A stretch of DNA of 64,000 bases, from NCBI RefSeq assembly GCF_016595235.1, contig NZ_JAENHL010000006.1:1178001-1242000 (forward strand), given 5' to 3'. The notes under the pieces are model-generated. The model did not search any database and was not told the origin of the DNA. It was given only the letters and a program-made list of their open reading frames with translations. The first letter of the stretch is position 1. Each line of letters begins with the position of its first letter. This DNA is from Taklimakanibacter albus. Its GTDB lineage: Bacteria > Pseudomonadota > Alphaproteobacteria > Rhizobiales > Aestuariivirgaceae. Positions 1-8,145 of the stretch are shown piece by piece. A program made the position numbers and the translations under genes.

Positions 1-884
1 GAGCGGCGCGCGATGTCGGCCACATAAGTGAGCAGCAGCTCGCAGAAGATCGCATAATCCTCCGCCATATCACGCCCCTGCAGCCCATCCGCGATCGATA
101 TTTTCGCTGCAAGATCAATCGATTGCGAGCGCGACATCAACTGACGCAAGAGGTCGAAATATTTAGCCCCGTCGGAATTCAGAAGCTCGAGCGCGCGGCC
201 CGGACTGCCCTTTGAAAGCTGCACGGCGCGGGCCAGCTCTTCCGGCTTGTGCTCGCCCATCGTCGCCAGCACGGCATTCGTCTCCGCGTCGTTCAACGGG
301 TTCAGATCGAGCCTGAGGCAGCGCGAGCGGATGGTCGGCAGCAGCCGGCCCGCCTGGTGGCTCACCAAGATAAAGAGGGAATGCGCCGGCGGCTCCTCGA
401 GGATCTTGAGCAGCGCATTGGCCGATTCGGTATTGAGGTCCTCGGCCGCATCGACGACGCAGATGCGCCAGCCCCCCTCGCCCGCGGTACGGCCGAAAAA
501 GGCCGAGGCCTTGCGCACGTCATCGACGGCGATTTCGCTCTTCAACCGCTCGGCCTTGGCGTCATAGGCACGCTCGAGGCTGATGATATCGGCATGACCG
601 CGCGCCGCCATTCGATGTGCGACCGGGGATTCGGCCGGCACATAGAGGCTGGTCCGGTCACCGGCGGCGCGAGGATCGGGATAGGACAGGAGGAAACGCG
701 CCAGGCGATAAGCGAGCGTCGCCTTGCCGATGCCGCGCGGACCGGCGAACAGCCAAGCGTGATGCATGCGGCCGGAGCGGTATTGCCGGAGCAGCGTCTC
801 CTCCGCCGCCGCATGGCCTTGGAGATCGGTGCGCCGGCGCGGATGATGCGGGCCTTCGCGCGGGTCTTCGGCGCTATCGCTCAT
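1..884 (-). CDS. holB: DNA polymerase III subunit delta' (partial)
   Basis: Clamp-loader subunit that helps load the beta sliding clamp. The frame opens at the ATG at 884 and runs off the left window edge, so the C-terminus is missing. A Walker A-like GPRGIGKAT lies at residues 48-56, after a variable N-terminus ending in HHAWLFAG, which is typical of delta' subunits. The start overlaps the tmk stop in an ATGA, so the two are translationally coupled. The tmk-holB order is common in alphaproteobacteria. Confidence 0.93.
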   Translation of the reverse strand, partial: MSDSAEDPREGPHHPRRRTDLQGHAAAEETLLRQYRSGRMHHAWLFAGPRGIGKATLAYRLARFLLSYPDPRAAGDRTSLYVPAESPVAHRMAARGHADIISLERAYDAKAERLKSEIAVDDVRKASAFFGRTAGEGGWRICVVDAAEDLNTESANALLKILEEPPAHSLFILVSHQAGRLLPTIRSRCLRLDLNPLNDAETNAVLATMGEHKPEELARAVQLSKGSPGRALELLNSDGAKYFDLLRQLMSRSQSIDLAAKISIADGLQGRDMAEDYAIFCELLLTYVADIARR

Positions 885-1519
885 GCGAGCCCCACTACGG
901 ACGCCACGGCGCGCTTTATATCTTCCGACACCGCCTCATAGGGCCGGCTCGAATCGATGACCCGACAGCGTCCCGGTTCCTTCGCGGCGATAGCGAGGAA
1001 GGCTTCGCGCAGCTTGCGGTGGAAGGCGAGCCCCTTCTTCTCGAAGCGGTCCTCGACGCCGGCGGCGCCAGCACGGCCCTTGGCACGCGCCAGGCCCAGT
1101 TCCGGCTCGACATCGAGGATGAGCGTGAGCTGCGGCCGCGTCGCGCCCACGATGCTCTGCTCGAGCATGTCGATCAGCGCCATGTCGCCGCCGCCGGCGA
1201 AGCCCTGATAGGCCCGGCTCGAATCCATGAAGCGGTCGCAGAGCACGAGATCACCGCGCGCCAGCGCCGGGCGGATCGTTTCGCGCAGATGCGAATCGCG
1301 CGCCGCGTAATTGAGCAGCGCCTCGGCATCGGCCGACCAGCGCCCGACCGCGCCGGTGACGAGCAGCGCCCGCACCTCTTCAGCGCTAGGCGAGCCGCCG
1401 GGTTCGCGGGTCAGGACGACGGTCCGTCCGGCCTTGCGCAAGACTTCAGCCAGATCGCGCGCATGCGAGCTCTTGCCGGTGCCTTCGCCGCCTTCGAAGG
1501 TAATGAAAACTCCCGGCAT
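881..1519 (-). CDS. tmk: thymidylate kinase
   Basis: Phosphorylates dTMP to dTDP in the dTTP pathway. The 212-residue length is normal for the family. The P-loop EGGEGTGKS is at residues 9-17, followed by LTREPGG and the DRF/SS region near residue 95 that binds nucleotide. It starts one base after the dacA stop and ends in an ATGA overlap with holB, so dacA-tmk-holB form one minus-strand operon. Confidence 0.97.
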   Translation of the reverse strand: MPGVFITFEGGEGTGKSSHARDLAEVLRKAGRTVVLTREPGGSPSAEEVRALLVTGAVGRWSADAEALLNYAARDSHLRETIRPALARGDLVLCDRFMDSSRAYQGFAGGGDMALIDMLEQSIVGATRPQLTLILDVEPELGLARAKGRAGAAGVEDRFEKKGLAFHRKLREAFLAIAAKEPGRCRVIDSSRPYEAVSEDIKRAVASVVGLA

Positions 1520-1520
1520 C

Positions 1521-2690
1521 TCAGCCGCCGAAGACCATATAGATCAGGCTGTCCCAGGCTTTGAGCCACATGGAGTTGACCGCGGCGATCTCGGTCGAGG
1601 TCTCGATCGGGAACTCCGCCAATGTGCGGCCGTCGAGATTGAATTCGATCGAGCCGGCCTTGGTGCCCTGCTTCACCGGCGCCAGCAGCGGGCCGGTATA
1701 ATGGAGATCGACCGTGACTTTCTGCTGCTCCGCCGGGGAGAGCATGAGACGGATGTCCTTCGGCGTCGTCAGGTCCACCCAGCGCGTTTCGCCGCCCCAG
1801 ACACGGGCGCGACCGACCCGGTCATTGGCATTGTAGACCTCGATCGGCCGGAACTGCTTGAACCCCCAGTCGAGGATCTTCTGTGCCTCGCGCCGGCGCT
1901 CCTCGATCGACGCGGCACCGGCGACCACCATGATGAGGCGGCGGCCGTCGCGCATCGCCGAGCCGACGAGATTATAGCCGGCCTCCTTGGTGTAGCCGGT
2001 CTTCATGCCGTCGGCGCCCGGATAGTCGGTCAGCAGAGGATTGCGATTCTTCTGCGCGATCTTGTTCCAGGTGAAGGTCGGCTGGCTGTAATAGTGGTAG
2101 TATTCGGGATAGGTCTTGACGATGTACTGCGCCAGCATCGAAAGCTCGCGCGCCGTCATGAGATGTTCGGGGTCGGGCAGCCCGGTCGCGTTGCGGAATG
2201 TCGATTTGGTGAGGCCGAGTGCCCGCGCCCGGCGCGTCATCTGATCGGCAAAGGCAGGCTCCGATCCCGACATGCCTTCGGCGACTGCGATGCAGCCGTC
2301 ATTGGCGGACTGCACGATGATGCCCTGGATCAGATCGGAGAGCTTCACCCGTGAATTCAGCGCCGCATACATGGTCGAGCCGCCGGCCGGCGCCCCGCCG
2401 CGTCGCCAGGCGTCCTCGCTGATCAGGAACTCCTGATCCAGGGTCAGCTTGCCGGCCTTCAGGGCGTCGAAGATCATGATCGCCGTCATCAGCTTGCTGG
2501 TGCTGGCGGGCGCGATCAGCTGATCGGCGTTCTTCTCATAGAAGACATTGCCGGTGCGCGCATCGATGAGAATGGCGTTCGGCACCGTCGTGTCGAGCGG
2601 CGGCGGCAGAGACGGCGGTGTCTGGGCGCCTGCGCCAACCACGAGGAACAGGACGGCGCAGACGGCGGCAAGCAGGCGATGCATGATCAT
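1521..2690 (-). CDS. dacA: D-alanyl-D-alanine carboxypeptidase, PBP5/6 family
   Basis: Periplasmic penicillin-binding protein that trims the terminal D-Ala from peptidoglycan stem peptides. Residues 1-22 form a signal peptide. The three active-site motifs of the S11 family are present: STSK (63-66), SAN (128-130) and KTG (229-231). The C-terminal part matches the usual beta-rich PBP5 domain and ends in an amphipathic membrane-anchor-like segment. A second ATG at 2684 is an equally possible start. It heads the dacA-tmk-holB operon. Confidence 0.94.
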   Translation of the reverse strand: MIMHRLLAAVCAVLFLVVGAGAQTPPSLPPPLDTTVPNAILIDARTGNVFYEKNADQLIAPASTSKLMTAIMIFDALKAGKLTLDQEFLISEDAWRRGGAPAGGSTMYAALNSRVKLSDLIQGIIVQSANDGCIAVAEGMSGSEPAFADQMTRRARALGLTKSTFRNATGLPDPEHLMTARELSMLAQYIVKTYPEYYHYYSQPTFTWNKIAQKNRNPLLTDYPGADGMKTGYTKEAGYNLVGSAMRDGRRLIMVVAGAASIEERRREAQKILDWGFKQFRPIEVYNANDRVGRARVWGGETRWVDLTTPKDIRLMLSPAEQQKVTVDLHYTGPLLAPVKQGTKAGSIEFNLDGRTLAEFPIETSTEIAAVNSMWLKAWDSLIYMVFGG

Positions 2691-2756
2691 GAGGCGAAGC
2701 TAAGAGCCTCCCCCTCCGAAATCAACTGTTACGGCAATCTGATAGCTCTGCAGGAA

Positions 2757-3716
2757 CTACAATGCGGCATTCGCCATGATGAGGCGCGCGTCGGGATGGC
2801 CGAGATCGACTGCCTGGCGCAGCGCAATCTGCGCCTGGCCTTCATTGACGATCGGCCCGATGCGGACGCGATAGAGCGGTCCGCCCGAGCCCATCAGCTC
2901 CTGAACCTGGACCGGGCCGGAATTCTCGAGCTCCTCACGGGCACGCTGTGCGTTATAGGGATCGGCGAAGGAACCGACCTGCACGAAATATTCGGGCGAT
3001 TGGTAGTCATTGGTCGCCGACGCGATGCTGGGCTGAGCCCCCTGATAGACCGGCGACGGTTCGAAGGACGGCGTCGCCGCCGCGATCTGCAGGCCGCTGC
3101 CGCCCGAGATCTCGCCATTGGCGGCCGCCATCATCTGGCGCAGCGGCGTGCCGTTGCGCAATTCGCGATTCATCGCGGCGAGATGCTGGCCCTGATCGTT
3201 GAGCGGCGCCGGGCCGATATATTGGACGCGCACTTGCGCCTTGCCCTGCGGCTTGAAGCCCAGGACCTCGGCCGACTTGCGCGACATGTCGATGATGCGG
3301 GTGCCGACGAAAGGCCCGCGGTCGTTGATGCGCACGACGACATTGCGGCCATTCGCGAGATTGGTGACCTTGGCGTAGCTCGGCAGCGGCAACGTCGCAT
3401 GCGCGGCGGTGAGCTCGTTCATGTCGAACCATTCTCCGTTCGACGTCATGCGGCGATGGAATTGCGGCCCATACCAGGAGGCGACGCCGGTCTTGTCGTA
3501 ATTCGGTTGCTCCCTAGGCGTGAAGCTGACGCCCGCCACCTCATAGGCCTTGCCGACGTGATAACGCCCGCCGCCTTTCGGCAACGGGCCGGATTTCGCA
3601 TAATAGGGGCTGCCGATGCCGGCAAATGGATCCTTCTTCTTAGCTGACGATGAGCAACCGGCCACGATCAGGCCAATGGCGATGATTGCAGCCGAAGATT
3701 GAAGCAGCCGACGCAT
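2757..3716 (-). CDS. rlpA: septal ring lytic transglycosylase RlpA-like lipoprotein
   Basis: Outer-membrane lipoprotein acting on denuded glycan strands at the septum. The lipobox VAGC puts the lipidated Cys at residue 21. The double-psi beta-barrel RlpA domain follows (GVASWYG near 78, then NGRNVVVRINDRGPF with the catalytic-region Asp). A SPOR peptidoglycan-binding domain starts at about residue 243 (YFVQVGSF). A GGGGAAG-like ribosome site (GGGGAAG, rc of 3722-3728) precedes the start. It lies just upstream of dacA on the same strand, fitting a shared cell-wall role. Confidence 0.93.
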   Translation of the reverse strand: MRRLLQSSAAIIAIGLIVAGCSSSAKKKDPFAGIGSPYYAKSGPLPKGGGRYHVGKAYEVAGVSFTPREQPNYDKTGVASWYGPQFHRRMTSNGEWFDMNELTAAHATLPLPSYAKVTNLANGRNVVVRINDRGPFVGTRIIDMSRKSAEVLGFKPQGKAQVRVQYIGPAPLNDQGQHLAAMNRELRNGTPLRQMMAAANGEISGGSGLQIAAATPSFEPSPVYQGAQPSIASATNDYQSPEYFVQVGSFADPYNAQRAREELENSGPVQVQELMGSGGPLYRVRIGPIVNEGQAQIALRQAVDLGHPDARLIMANAAL

Positions 3717-3868
3717 ATAGACACTTCCCCACTCGCGGGCCCCCCGGCCCGATGCGCGACACGCGCGGGGAAAGTTTTGCCGTCACGCCCGTAAAGGCGG
3801 CGTTCACAGACATGGTTAATGAAAGACGAAATCTCGCCTAAACACGGCTGGCCTATCGGAAAACTGGA

Positions 3869-4822
3869 TCAGCCGCCAGACGAGTCGGACTTGATCTTCT
3901 TTTCGGGCGCCGGTGCCGGAGCGGGTGCAACCTCGGCCGCCGGCTGCTCCTGGGGCTTGGCGTCGAGCGGATTGGCGGCGCTGAGCGGCGGCGGGCTGCT
4001 GTCGCTGCTGGCGGGCTTCGCTTCATTGGGCACAGGCGTAGTCGTGACGCCCGGCTGATCCGGCTTGGCGCTCGCAGGCTCGACGGCGGCGGGAGCACCA
4101 CCGGCCTGGATGACCTGCGGCTCGAGCCGCTTCTCGCTCTTGGCGGCGGCCTCGTTGCCCTTGGCGGCGGCCTGCTTGTAGAGGAACAGTGCCTTGGCGA
4201 GGTCCTGCTCGGTGCCCCAGCCCTTCTCATAAAGGCCGCCCAGATTGTTCATGCCCCAGTCATAGCCCTGGTTGGCTGAACGCTCGAACAGATCGAAGGC
4301 CTTGCGGTAATCCTGATCGACGCCCTTGGCGCCCAGATACATGAGGCCGAGATTGTTCTCGGCGATGGCGAGCTTGCCGTCGGCGGCCTTCTGATACCAC
4401 TCGACCGCTGCCTTATCGTCCTGTTTCACGCCGAGGCCATGCTGGTAGCAATAGCCGAGCCAGTTCTGCGCTTCGGTGTGGCCTTGTTTGGCGGCGGATT
4501 GATAGAGCTTGAACGCGCGCTCGGGATTCTTCTTGAGCCCGGTCGCACCTTCATGAAACAGCGTCGCGAGGCGATATTGCGCGTCGGCATTGCCCTGATC
4601 GGCGGCCTTGCCATACCATTTCGACGCCTCGAGCTTGCTTTCCTTGGCCCCCTCGCCTTTTTCATAGGCCATGGCGACGGCGATCTGCGCTTCTTCGTCG
4701 CCAGCCTTGGCGAGCGCCAGTTTCTTGCTGAACGGCAGCGTGTCGAGCGTCTGGGCTGCGGCCAGGGACGCGAAGACGGCAAAGCTCATGCCGGCCAAAG
4801 CGAGACCCAATTTGCGTTTCAT
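3869..4822 (-). CDS. secreted Sel1-repeat (SLR/TPR-like) protein
   Basis: A 317-residue protein with a signal peptide (MKRKLGLALAG to SLAAA). Five or so Sel1-like repeats of 36 residues follow, with the recurring A..GxxxAQ/Ax..LG..Y..G.G pattern. The C-terminal 90 residues are a low-complexity Pro/Ala/Lys/Glu-rich tail. The ATG at 4822 is chosen over an upstream in-frame codon at 4840 because GGGAG sits 7 bases before it. Sel1 proteins scaffold protein interactions; the partner here is unknown. Confidence 0.88.
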   Translation of the reverse strand: MKRKLGLALAGMSFAVFASLAAAQTLDTLPFSKKLALAKAGDEEAQIAVAMAYEKGEGAKESKLEASKWYGKAADQGNADAQYRLATLFHEGATGLKKNPERAFKLYQSAAKQGHTEAQNWLGYCYQHGLGVKQDDKAAVEWYQKAADGKLAIAENNLGLMYLGAKGVDQDYRKAFDLFERSANQGYDWGMNNLGGLYEKGWGTEQDLAKALFLYKQAAAKGNEAAAKSEKRLEPQVIQAGGAPAAVEPASAKPDQPGVTTTPVPNEAKPASSDSSPPPLSAANPLDAKPQEQPAAEVAPAPAPAPEKKIKSDSSGG

Positions 4823-4910
4823 CGGCGGACTCCCAGTCACTTCATCAATTCGGGGTCAGAGTCTGGGTAATAAATGTGTCAGCACTCTGGCTGACGCGCC
4901 GTCCGCGGCT

Positions 4911-4979
4911 AGTGTCCCGAATCCGAAGTTCGCCACTGCCAACGGCACCTTCCGAGCGAACTTCGGATTCGGAAGGACG
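4911..4979. repeat. imperfect inverted repeat, REP-like hairpin 1
   Basis: Arms at 4911-4933 and 4956-4979 (core CGAATCCGAAGTTCGC / GCGAACTTCGGATTCG) with a 22-base loop and outer AGTGTCC/GGACGCT extension. It lies in the gap between the DUF2147 and Sel1 genes. The next hairpin has the same plan, suggesting a short palindromic repeat family. Confidence 0.75.
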
Positions 4980-4997
4980 CTACAAAACTTAATGATT

Positions 4998-5073
4998 CTA
5001 GTGTGCTTTTGAACGCGAAGTTCCTGTCCGTGCAAGCCGCCTGATATCAGGAACTTCGCGTTCAGCACACTGG
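4998..5073. repeat. imperfect inverted repeat, REP-like hairpin 2
   Basis: Arms at 4998-5026 and 5048-5073 (core GAACGCGAAGTTCCTG / CAGGAACTTCGCGTTC) with outer AGTGTGCT/AGCACACT pairing. It shares the GAAGTTC...GAACTTC core and the AGTGT/ACACT ends with hairpin 1. It may end transcription of the DUF2147 gene. Confidence 0.75.
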
Positions 5074-5110
5074 TCGCGGCGCGCGGTGCGAAACCGCACG
5101 CCGGATCCGA

Positions 5111-5530
5111 TCAGTTGACCTTCTTGAAGGTATTCGTCTTGCAGAAGATGCCGGCGACGCAGCCCTTCAGCTTCATGGTGTTGCCGCTCATCGTCATGGT
5201 GGCGTTGTAGGTGCGGCCGTCATCGGCGTTATAGATGTTGCCGGCCCAGGTGCCATCGCCGCTCGGCTTCATGTTGCTGAGCACGGCAAGGCCCATCAGC
5301 GGACGATTACGCAATGCCGGGTTCTTGTTGTATTTGTCGATCTTCGCTTTGCCGTCTTTGTAGGTCGGCTCCTTGAGGCCCACGATATTGGCGCAGATTT
5401 CGCCGCCGCACTGGCGGACCTTCACGGTGATTTTGCCATTGTCCAGGCGCCATGTGCCCGACGGATCAGCGGCGAAGGCAAAGCCGGTGGTGGCCAGCAG
5501 GCCGAGAACGGCAAGGCTGATGGTCTTCAT
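5111..5530 (-). CDS. DUF2147 family secreted protein
   Basis: A 139-residue protein with a signal peptide (residues 1-20, ending FAFA|ADPSG). It has the DUF2147 features: GTWRL...ITVKVRQCGG.ICA.IVGL near the N-terminus and GLAVLSNMKP...W.G.IYN..DGRTY.A.M in the middle, with paired cysteines. It is probably a periplasmic beta-barrel of lipocalin type; no reaction is known. GGAG lies 7 bases before the ATG. It appears to be a single-gene unit. Confidence 0.9.
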   Translation of the reverse strand: MKTISLAVLGLLATTGFAFAADPSGTWRLDNGKITVKVRQCGGEICANIVGLKEPTYKDGKAKIDKYNKNPALRNRPLMGLAVLSNMKPSGDGTWAGNIYNADDGRTYNATMTMSGNTMKLKGCVAGIFCKTNTFKKVN

Positions 5531-5782
5531 TGTTGATCTCCAGAATCTTGTGTCGATAATGGGAGAATAAGCCGATCCCCCGAGTTTGTCACAGGTGCAT
5601 GAACGTCAGTTTAGCCGGTTGCGTGGCAAATTCGTGTCGAGTTTGCGGCGTGCCGCGCTTTGACAGCGAATGATTCCGCACCGGTTTTCCTTTTAACTAC
5701 AAACAGTTCCGATTGGTTCCGCAGATTGCTCATTAACCAAACGGAAGAATGTCCAAGGCACTCGCCTGACCAAGCCAAGCCC

Positions 5783-5810
5783 TTGCGCCCCGCCTCAGCA
5801 ATGCTATGTG
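5783..5810 (+). promoter_or_regulatory. promoter of tRNA-Ser
   Basis: TTGCGC at 5783-5788 and TATGTG at 5805-5810 are 16 bases apart and end 10 bases before the mature tRNA. This fits a housekeeping sigma-70 promoter. Confidence 0.5.
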
Positions 5811-5820
5811 AGGGCCGGAC

Positions 5821-5910
5821 GGAGGGGTGGCAGAGCGGTCGATTGCGGCGGTCTTGAAAACCGTTGAGGGTTCACGCCCTCCGGGGGTTCGAATCCCTCC
5901 CCCTCCGCCA
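5821..5910 (+). tRNA. tRNA-Ser(TGA)
   Basis: A 90-base class II tRNA with encoded CCA. Acceptor arms GGAGGGG (5821-5827) and CCCCTCC pair fully and are followed by discriminator G. The anticodon stem GCGGT/ACCGT encloses loop CTTGAAA with anticodon TGA at 5855-5857, which reads UCA. A long variable arm and the TTCGAAT T-loop are present. The accessory block of genes starts right after it. Confidence 0.97.
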
Positions 5911-5970
5911 GCCCCGCCTATAGCCCTATATGGCGTGATATTACCGCCGATCACCGCATCGATAAGGACG

Positions 5971-6399
5971 ATGACGATGACCGAAGTGCTGGACGAGGGC
6001 CCGTTCTTTCACGGCACAATCGCGGATTTGCGCGTGGGTGATTTCCTCACCGCGGGATACCGGTCGAACTATCGTCCTGAAGTGGTGATGAACCACATCT
6101 ACTTCACTGCCATTGTGGACGGCGCCGGGCTTGCCGCTGAAATCGCGGCGGAACTCACCGGAGGCGGCTCAGTCCCGCGTGTTTATGTCGTAGAGCCGAC
6201 CGGGACATTCGAGAACGACCCGAACGTGACCGACAAGAAATTTCCCGGCAACCCCACTCGGTCGTATCGCAGCAGCGCGCCGCTCAAGGTCACCGGCGAA
6301 ATCACGCATTGGACCAGGTTGACGCCCGAAGCGCTACAGGTGTGGAGAGCGCGACTGACCGCACTGCGCTCAGACGAACGAGGCGAAATCATCAACTGA
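5971..6399 (+). CDS. arr: NAD(+)--rifampin ADP-ribosyltransferase
   Basis: Inactivates rifamycins by ADP-ribosylating the ansa-chain hydroxyl at C23. The 142-residue length is that of Arr. The family signatures are almost unchanged: FFHGT near residue 11, then SNYRPEVVMNHIYFTA, VEPTGTFENDPNVTDKK and the C-terminal WTRLTPEALQVWR. The frame extends back into the tRNA, but the ATG at 5971, preceded by AAGGA, is the sensible start. Chromosomal arr genes occur in many soil bacteria. It lies 60 bases after tRNA-Ser, consistent with insertion by transfer. Confidence 0.95.
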   Translation: MTMTEVLDEGPFFHGTIADLRVGDFLTAGYRSNYRPEVVMNHIYFTAIVDGAGLAAEIAAELTGGGSVPRVYVVEPTGTFENDPNVTDKKFPGNPTRSYRSSAPLKVTGEITHWTRLTPEALQVWRARLTALRSDERGEIIN

Positions 6400-6518
6400 T
6401 GCGCGGCGACACGCTTCTTGTGCGCATTACTCGATCGAATCGCTAAGAGGAGACGGTCAGCCCATTCTCGCCGTTCGCTCGTGCCTCAATTTTGGCGGGC
6501 TATAGTTCCTTAAACAGA

Positions 6519-6545
6519 AAGCCCCGAGCTCACGCTCGGGGGCTT
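6519..6545 (-). terminator. intrinsic terminator of the DUF1236 gene
   Basis: Perfect-looking stem AAGCCCC-GAGC / GCTC-GGGGCTT. Read on the minus strand it is followed by TTTCTGTTTAAG. It lies 46 bases after the stop of the gene at 6592-6909. Confidence 0.7.
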
Positions 6546-6591
6546 CCCACAAATCGCGAGAGCTATGCCGCTCGCGAGGCACTAGGGTCCG

Positions 6592-6909
6592 TTAGCGAAC
6601 TTCCCCGACTATTCTCCGGTCGCCGTCCACAATGTAGACGCGGTCATTGAGATAGACGTATTTGTGCTTCTTGAACCTGGGCTCCGCCACGATGATAGTA
6701 TCCGGAACATCGTAGTACTCCACGTCACCAGGCACCACGACGCCGACCTTCACGTCGCCATCGTACTTGTGCGACTTATATTTCTTCACCTTCACTTCGT
6801 CTTGGAATTTCAGGCTGATTTCGGGTGCGATTACGAAATCGTCTGCTAGGGCGAGTGGAGCGCCAAAGAGCAAGGTAGACGCTATCAACATTGCTGAAAC
6901 CGTACGCAT
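6592..6909 (-). CDS. DUF1236 family secreted protein
   Basis: A 105-residue protein with a signal peptide (MRTVSAMLIAS to ALA|DDF). The C-terminal half has the DUF1236 pattern: VPGDVEYYDVPDTIIVAEP followed by KYVYLNDRVYIVD and a final RRIVGEV. A charged Lys-rich stretch sits in the middle. The family is common in rhizobial periplasms and has no known reaction. An EcfG-type motif lies upstream at 6977-7001, so it may belong to the general stress response. Confidence 0.85.
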   Translation of the reverse strand: MRTVSAMLIASTLLFGAPLALADDFVIAPEISLKFQDEVKVKKYKSHKYDGDVKVGVVVPGDVEYYDVPDTIIVAEPRFKKHKYVYLNDRVYIVDGDRRIVGEVR

Positions 6910-6976
6910 AAGAATGTCCTTTCCTCCCTCGATACGAGATTTGAAAGGCTCGTCGAGGACCGAGCTGTAGGTTCAC

Positions 6977-7001
6977 AACTCCCATTGTACGGGAGGGTTC
7001 C
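6977..7001 (-). promoter_or_regulatory. EcfG-type (general stress) promoter motif
   Basis: On the minus strand GGAAC (7001-6997), 17 bases, then GTT (6979-6977), the spacing used by alphaproteobacterial EcfG sigma factors. It lies 67 bases before the DUF1236 start. The gap 6910-7217 holds nothing else recognisable. Confidence 0.4.
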
Positions 7002-7217
7002 TACTTTAGGTGAGGATCGGCATTCGCCGCGGTGCAAAAGTTGCGCAAGCTAGGGAAGCGCGCCGCGACGTGCCACGCTGACCGTTGTGCAGCAAGCGCC
7101 AGAGGGCACTGGCATCCAATTCATCCCGAAAATGGCGGCAACGCTGGCTGACAAGCTCTGAACGCCCTTTACAATCGCATTGCTCGCGGCCAAAAATTAT
7201 CCCGACTGCATTTTGGG

Positions 7218-7430
7218 ATGCAAATGCATAACGACCACGAGCTTCTCCGCCGTTATCGATCAGCCAAGCCGCTGCGTCGCGAACTCTTGCTGCTCGGCAT
7301 GGCGGTGGTAACGTTCCTTCTCTTCTACCTGGATCTCACCCCCTACCCTTCGAGCAACCTGCTAGGCCTTGGTTGGGGATTGCTGATTGGAGCGGTAGTT
7401 TCTTACACCGTGCGTCTAAGCCGTCGATGA
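7218..7430 (+). CDS. small membrane protein, two predicted TM segments
   Basis: A 70-residue protein. A basic N-terminus (RRYRSAKPLRREL) precedes two hydrophobic segments at about residues 23-41 and 46-66, joined by a short Pro-rich turn (LTPYPSSN). It ends in a basic VRLSRR. I do not recognise the family. No strong ribosome site is visible before the ATG. It sits among stress-linked genes, and base composition in this stretch is lower in GC than in the flanking housekeeping genes. Confidence 0.5.
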   Translation: MQMHNDHELLRRYRSAKPLRRELLLLGMAVVTFLLFYLDLTPYPSSNLLGLGWGLLIGAVVSYTVRLSRR

Positions 7431-7682
7431 GGTCTATGAAGGCCCTTGGGAGGCCAGCGCGGGGCCATTACATTGGGCGGCGGAGCGTTAAAGCGCCGAT
7501 TGCTTCAGTCTAACACGCCCCTGTTGCTGAAGCGGGGCTTAATGCTTCTGAATCAGGGACCCGGCCTCCCAAAGGAGATCGCTGGCGTCCGTCATATTCA
7601 TGTCGCCCATGTCTTTGAGCAGCCGTCACCTCGCTCGCAGATATAGAATGTCCCATTTCCAGCGATTACAGAGGGCTTCGCC

Positions 7683-7707
7683 GGAACTTAATCGCTCATC
7701 GTCAGTT
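7683..7707 (+). promoter_or_regulatory. EcfG-type (general stress) promoter motif
   Basis: GGAAC at 7683-7687, 17 bases, then GTT at 7705-7707, only 24 bases before the start codon of the first receiver gene. The stretch 7431-7682 upstream holds no gene I can support. Confidence 0.45.
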
Positions 7708-7731
7708 ATAGGCAATCGGGCAAGGACGGCA

Positions 7732-8145
7732 ATGATACCAGTTGAAAAGGCGGGGCCTCATCAAAGACATCGACTTTTGGTGGTAGAGGACGAGGTTCTC
7801 ATTCTCATTGATACGGCCGACTTCCTTCGCTCTCGAGGGTTTGAGGTGCATGAGGCCACGAATGCCGACGACGCCATTCGAGTGCTCAAATCAGGCATCC
7901 CAATATCATTGGTTTTTACCGACATCCGGATGCCCGGGTCGCTTGATGGCTACGGTCTCGCCAATTACATTCGCGCGCACCATCCGCATACGCTTTTGCT
8001 TGCCACATCTGGCCATGTCAGAATTGACGACTGCCCTCCCGGCTTTCCCCTGCCAATAGCCAAGCCTTATTCGCTAGAGCGGATAACAAACGAAATTGAA
8101 GCGCTGTTAGCATCGAGATCTACGGGATCTGCGAATGACCAATAA
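7732..8145 (+). CDS. single-domain response regulator (receiver only)
   Basis: A 137-residue receiver domain with no output domain. All phospho-site residues are present: the acidic group in VVEDE near residue 20, the phosphoacceptor Asp in FTDIRMPG near 61, the conserved Thr/Ser region (LLATSG) and Lys in AKPY. The ATG at 7732 is chosen because AAGGA precedes it; an upstream TTG/ATG extension lacks homology to the fold. It overlaps the next receiver gene by 11 bases, so the two are cotranslated. An EcfG-type motif lies just upstream. Confidence 0.85.
   Translation: MIPVEKAGPHQRHRLLVVEDEVLILIDTADFLRSRGFEVHEATNADDAIRVLKSGIPISLVFTDIRMPGSLDGYGLANYIRAHHPHTLLLATSGHVRIDDCPPGFPLPIAKPYSLERITNEIEALLASRSTGSANDQ

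Noticed and set aside
5883-5910. Search for a second copy of the tRNA-Ser 3' end as an attachment site
   Set aside because: No repeat of the T-arm and acceptor end was found elsewhere in the window.
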